Below are positions 5,825 to 7,340 of a DNA stretch of 7,340 nucleotides, in pieces. The position numbers and the translations under genes were made by a program. Below the pieces are notes generated by a model that saw only the letters and a list, made by a program, of their open reading frames with translations, made no database searches and was not told the origin of the DNA. Within the stretch, counting starts at the first letter, position 1, and every line of letters begins with the position of its first letter. Origin of the DNA: an uncultured Oscillospiraceae bacterium (GTDB lineage Bacteria; Bacillota; Clostridia; Oscillospirales; Oscillospiraceae); contig CAKUHJ010000094.1 of assembly GCA_934655935.1 (NCBI GenBank), positions 1 through 7,340 on the forward strand, written 5' to 3'.

Positions 5825-6366
5825 CGAACAGCAAAACTGCCGTGCGTTACGCGGAGGCGCTGTACGCGCTTGCACGTGAGGAGGGCCTGGAGGAGCGCAT
5901 TCTGGAGGACCTCAGGCTTGTCTGCGCGCTTCTGCATGAGCAGCCGGATTATCTGGCGCTGCTTGCAGAGCCCTCTGTGACCAAGCAGGAGAAGCGCGGG
6001 CTTCTGGACGAAGCCTGGCGGGCGGCGCTGCACGCGTATACGCTGAATTTTATGAAGCTTCTTTGCGACGAAGGCCTGATCCGGATCATTTTCTCGTGCG
6101 AGCGTCAGTTCCGCACGCAGTATTACCGCGATCACGGCATTCTGGAGGTGCGCGCCTGCTGCGCCGCGCCGATGCCCCCGACGCTGGAGGAAAGGCTCCG
6201 CCAGACGCTCGAGCGCAGAACCGGAAAAAAGGTCCTGCTGCAGCTGAGCGTCGACGAATCGCTTCTTGGCGGCGTCCGGCTGGACATGGACGGCACGGAG
6301 CTCGACGGAACGGTCCGCCGCCATCTGGACGAGCTGCGGCGTACGCTCCGGGATGCACAGCTGTGA
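5821..6366 (+). CDS. atpH: F1Fo ATP synthase subunit delta (OSCP)
   Basis: This 181-residue protein caps the F1 head and ties it to the b stalk. The N-terminal helical domain begins AVRYAEALYALAREEGLEER (7-26), the typical 'YA.ALf.lA.e' opening. The C-terminal signature is SVDESLLGGVRLDMDGTELD (143-162), followed by GTVRRHLDELRRTL (163-176), matching 'd.sLiGG......D.S....L..L'. Length is typical. ATG 5821 overlaps the atpF stop, and GGTGAAGG (5810-5817) serves as SD inside the atpF end. A slightly unusual feature is two adjacent cysteines (113-114), with four more at 35, 82, 93 and elsewhere absent, so they are not a metal motif. The 63-nt gap before atpA is the widest after atpE. Confidence 0.93.
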   Translation: MTNSKTAVRYAEALYALAREEGLEERILEDLRLVCALLHEQPDYLALLAEPSVTKQEKRGLLDEAWRAALHAYTLNFMKLLCDEGLIRIIFSCERQFRTQYYRDHGILEVRACCAAPMPPTLEERLRQTLERRTGKKVLLQLSVDESLLGGVRLDMDGTELDGTVRRHLDELRRTLRDAQL

Positions 6367-6372
6367 TTTTTC

Positions 6373-6398
6373 GCCCCAGGCCGGAGCGCCGGGGCTCC
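6373..6398 (+). other. Small hairpins in the atpH-atpA gap
   Basis: Competing short stems are possible: GCCCC/GGGGC (6373-6377 with 6391-6395), GGAGC/GCTCC (6383-6387 with 6394-6398) and CCGG/CCGG (6381-6384 with 6389-6392). No T run follows, so this is not a terminator. It may be an RNA stability or processing element between atpH and atpA, or simply GC-rich chance pairing. Confidence 0.25.
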
Positions 6399-6429
6399 TA
6401 TTTGAACTGAACGGAAAGCTGGTGAAGCC

Positions 6430-7340
6430 ATGCAAGCAAGACAGGAAGAAATCTCAAAAATTATTCGCAGCCAGATCAAGCACTATGAGGCGAAGATCAA
6501 CCAGTCCGAGACCGGCACCGTCACCCTGATCGGCGACGGCATTGCCCGCGCCGCCGGGCTGAGCGCCTGCATGGCCGGAGAGCTGCTGGAATTTCCCGGC
6601 GGCGTCTACGGCATGGCGCAGAATCTGGAGGAAAATTCCGTATCCATCGTAATGCTCGGCAGCGACGAGCATATCCGCGAGGGCGATACCGTCAAGCGTA
6701 CGGGGCGCGTGGTCTCCGTGCCGGTGGGGCCGGGCCTCATCGGGCGCGTGGTCGACGCCCTGGGCCAGCCAATCGACGGCCGCGGCCCGGTCGACGCGGC
6801 GCGCTTTGACCCCATTGAGTCGCCCGCACCCGGCATTCTGGAGCGCAAGAGCGTCTCGGTTCCGCTGCAGACCGGCATCAAGGCCATCGACTCGATGATC
6901 CCCATCGGCCGCGGCCAGCGCGAGCTCATCATCGGCGACCGCCAGACCGGCAAAACGGCCATCGCCGCCGATACGATCATCAACCAGCGCGGCAAAAACG
7001 TCGTCTGCATCTATGTCGCCATCGGTCAGAAGCGCTCGACGGTGGCGCAGCTTGTGGAGCTGCTGGACAGCGCCGGTGCGATGGAATACACCACCGTCGT
7101 CTCCGCAACTGCGTCCGAGCCTGCACCGCTTCTTTACATCGCGCCCTACGCGGGCTGCACCATGGGCGAGTATTTCATGCACGAGGGGAAGGACGTCCTG
7201 GTCATCTATGACGACCTTTCCAAGCATGCCACGGCCTACCGTGCGCTCTCGCTTCTGATCCGCCGTCCGCCCGGACGCGAGGCCTACCCCGGCGACGTGT
7301 TCTATCTGCACTCCCGGCTTCTGGAGCGTGCGGCCCGGCT
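6430..7340 (+). CDS. atpA: F1Fo ATP synthase subunit alpha, N-terminal part (partial)
   Basis: This is the first 303 residues of the roughly 500-residue non-catalytic nucleotide-binding subunit of F1; the reading frame is open at the right edge. The N terminus [16 protein letters not shown] (1-16) matches the helix that binds subunit delta. The beta-barrel domain (about 27-92) includes [10 protein letters not shown]. The P-loop GDRQTGKT is at 169-176, the same numbering as E. coli. Walker B VLVIYDD is at 256-262, followed by LSKHATAYR, and [20 protein letters not shown] spans 278-297. The arginine finger region and C-terminal helical domain are beyond the window. The start is ATG 6430; its SD is weak (GGTGA at 6421-6425 or CGGAAAG at 6412-6418), yet the N-terminal homology supports it. 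The gamma, beta and epsilon genes should follow. Confidence 0.96.
   Translation, partial: MQARQEEISKIIRSQIKHYEAKINQSETGTVTLIGDGIARAAGLSACMAGELLEFPGGVYGMAQNLEENSVSIVMLGSDEHIREGDTVKRTGRVVSVPVGPGLIGRVVDALGQPIDGRGPVDAARFDPIESPAPGILERKSVSVPLQTGIKAIDSMIPIGRGQRELIIGDRQTGKTAIAADTIINQRGKNVVCIYVAIGQKRSTVAQLVELLDSAGAMEYTTVVSATASEPAPLLYIAPYAGCTMGEYFMHEGKDVLVIYDDLSKHATAYRALSLLIRRPPGREAYPGDVFYLHSRLLERAAR

Noticed and set aside
5470..6435. A 321-codon minus-strand frame across atpF and atpH
   Set aside because: Shadow of two confident genes; Ser/Arg/Ala-rich low-information composition and no matching SD or promoter seen.
6454..7311. A 285-codon minus-strand frame inside atpA
   Set aside because: It mirrors the highly conserved alpha-subunit coding sequence; Asp/Gly/Ala/Val-rich composition is typical of an antisense shadow.

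Overview
The window looks like chromosomal DNA from a fairly GC-rich anaerobic member of the Bacillota, most likely a Clostridia/Oscillospiraceae-type gut organism. This is an inference from gene content. The clues are strong Shine-Dalgarno (SD) sequences, three TTG starts, a lipoprotein-type solute-binding protein, an atpZ-atpI pair leading the ATP synthase operon, and a sodium-type ATP synthase c subunit. No species can be named from the sequence alone.

Layout. Bases 1-142 (minus strand) hold the first 47 codons of a CdaR-type sugar-diacid regulator that runs off the left edge. A 268-bp divergent control region follows (143-410). It contains a promoter for the regulator, a perfect 8-bp-arm dyad, a pair of direct repeats, and a consensus -10 box without a recognisable -35 for the rightward genes. 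Bases 411-3291 are a complete three-gene TRAP transporter operon: DctP solute-binding lipoprotein, DctQ small permease and DctM large permease. Bases 3273-3367 carry two terminator-like hairpins. A good extended -10 promoter at 3403-3431 then starts the F1Fo ATP synthase operon: atpZ, atpI, atpB (a), atpE (c), atpF (b), atpH (delta) and the first 303 codons of atpA (alpha). The gamma, beta and epsilon genes are expected beyond the right edge.

How it works together. The divergent regulator probably controls the TRAP transporter, which would import an organic acid (sugar diacid, glycerate or related hydroxy-acid) using an ion gradient, usually sodium. The ATP synthase c subunit carries the residues of a sodium-binding rotor. 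It also has a glutamate at the position usually held by glutamine, matching the two-carboxylate motif described for Fusobacterium nucleatum. The two operons are separate transcription units and need not be functionally linked, but both may use sodium.

Most of the window is well-known biology. The points worth a second look are the c-subunit ion site, the operator-like repeats between the regulator and the TRAP genes, and the structured leader of the atp operon. I saw no wholly new system, mobile element, CRISPR array, tRNA or rRNA.
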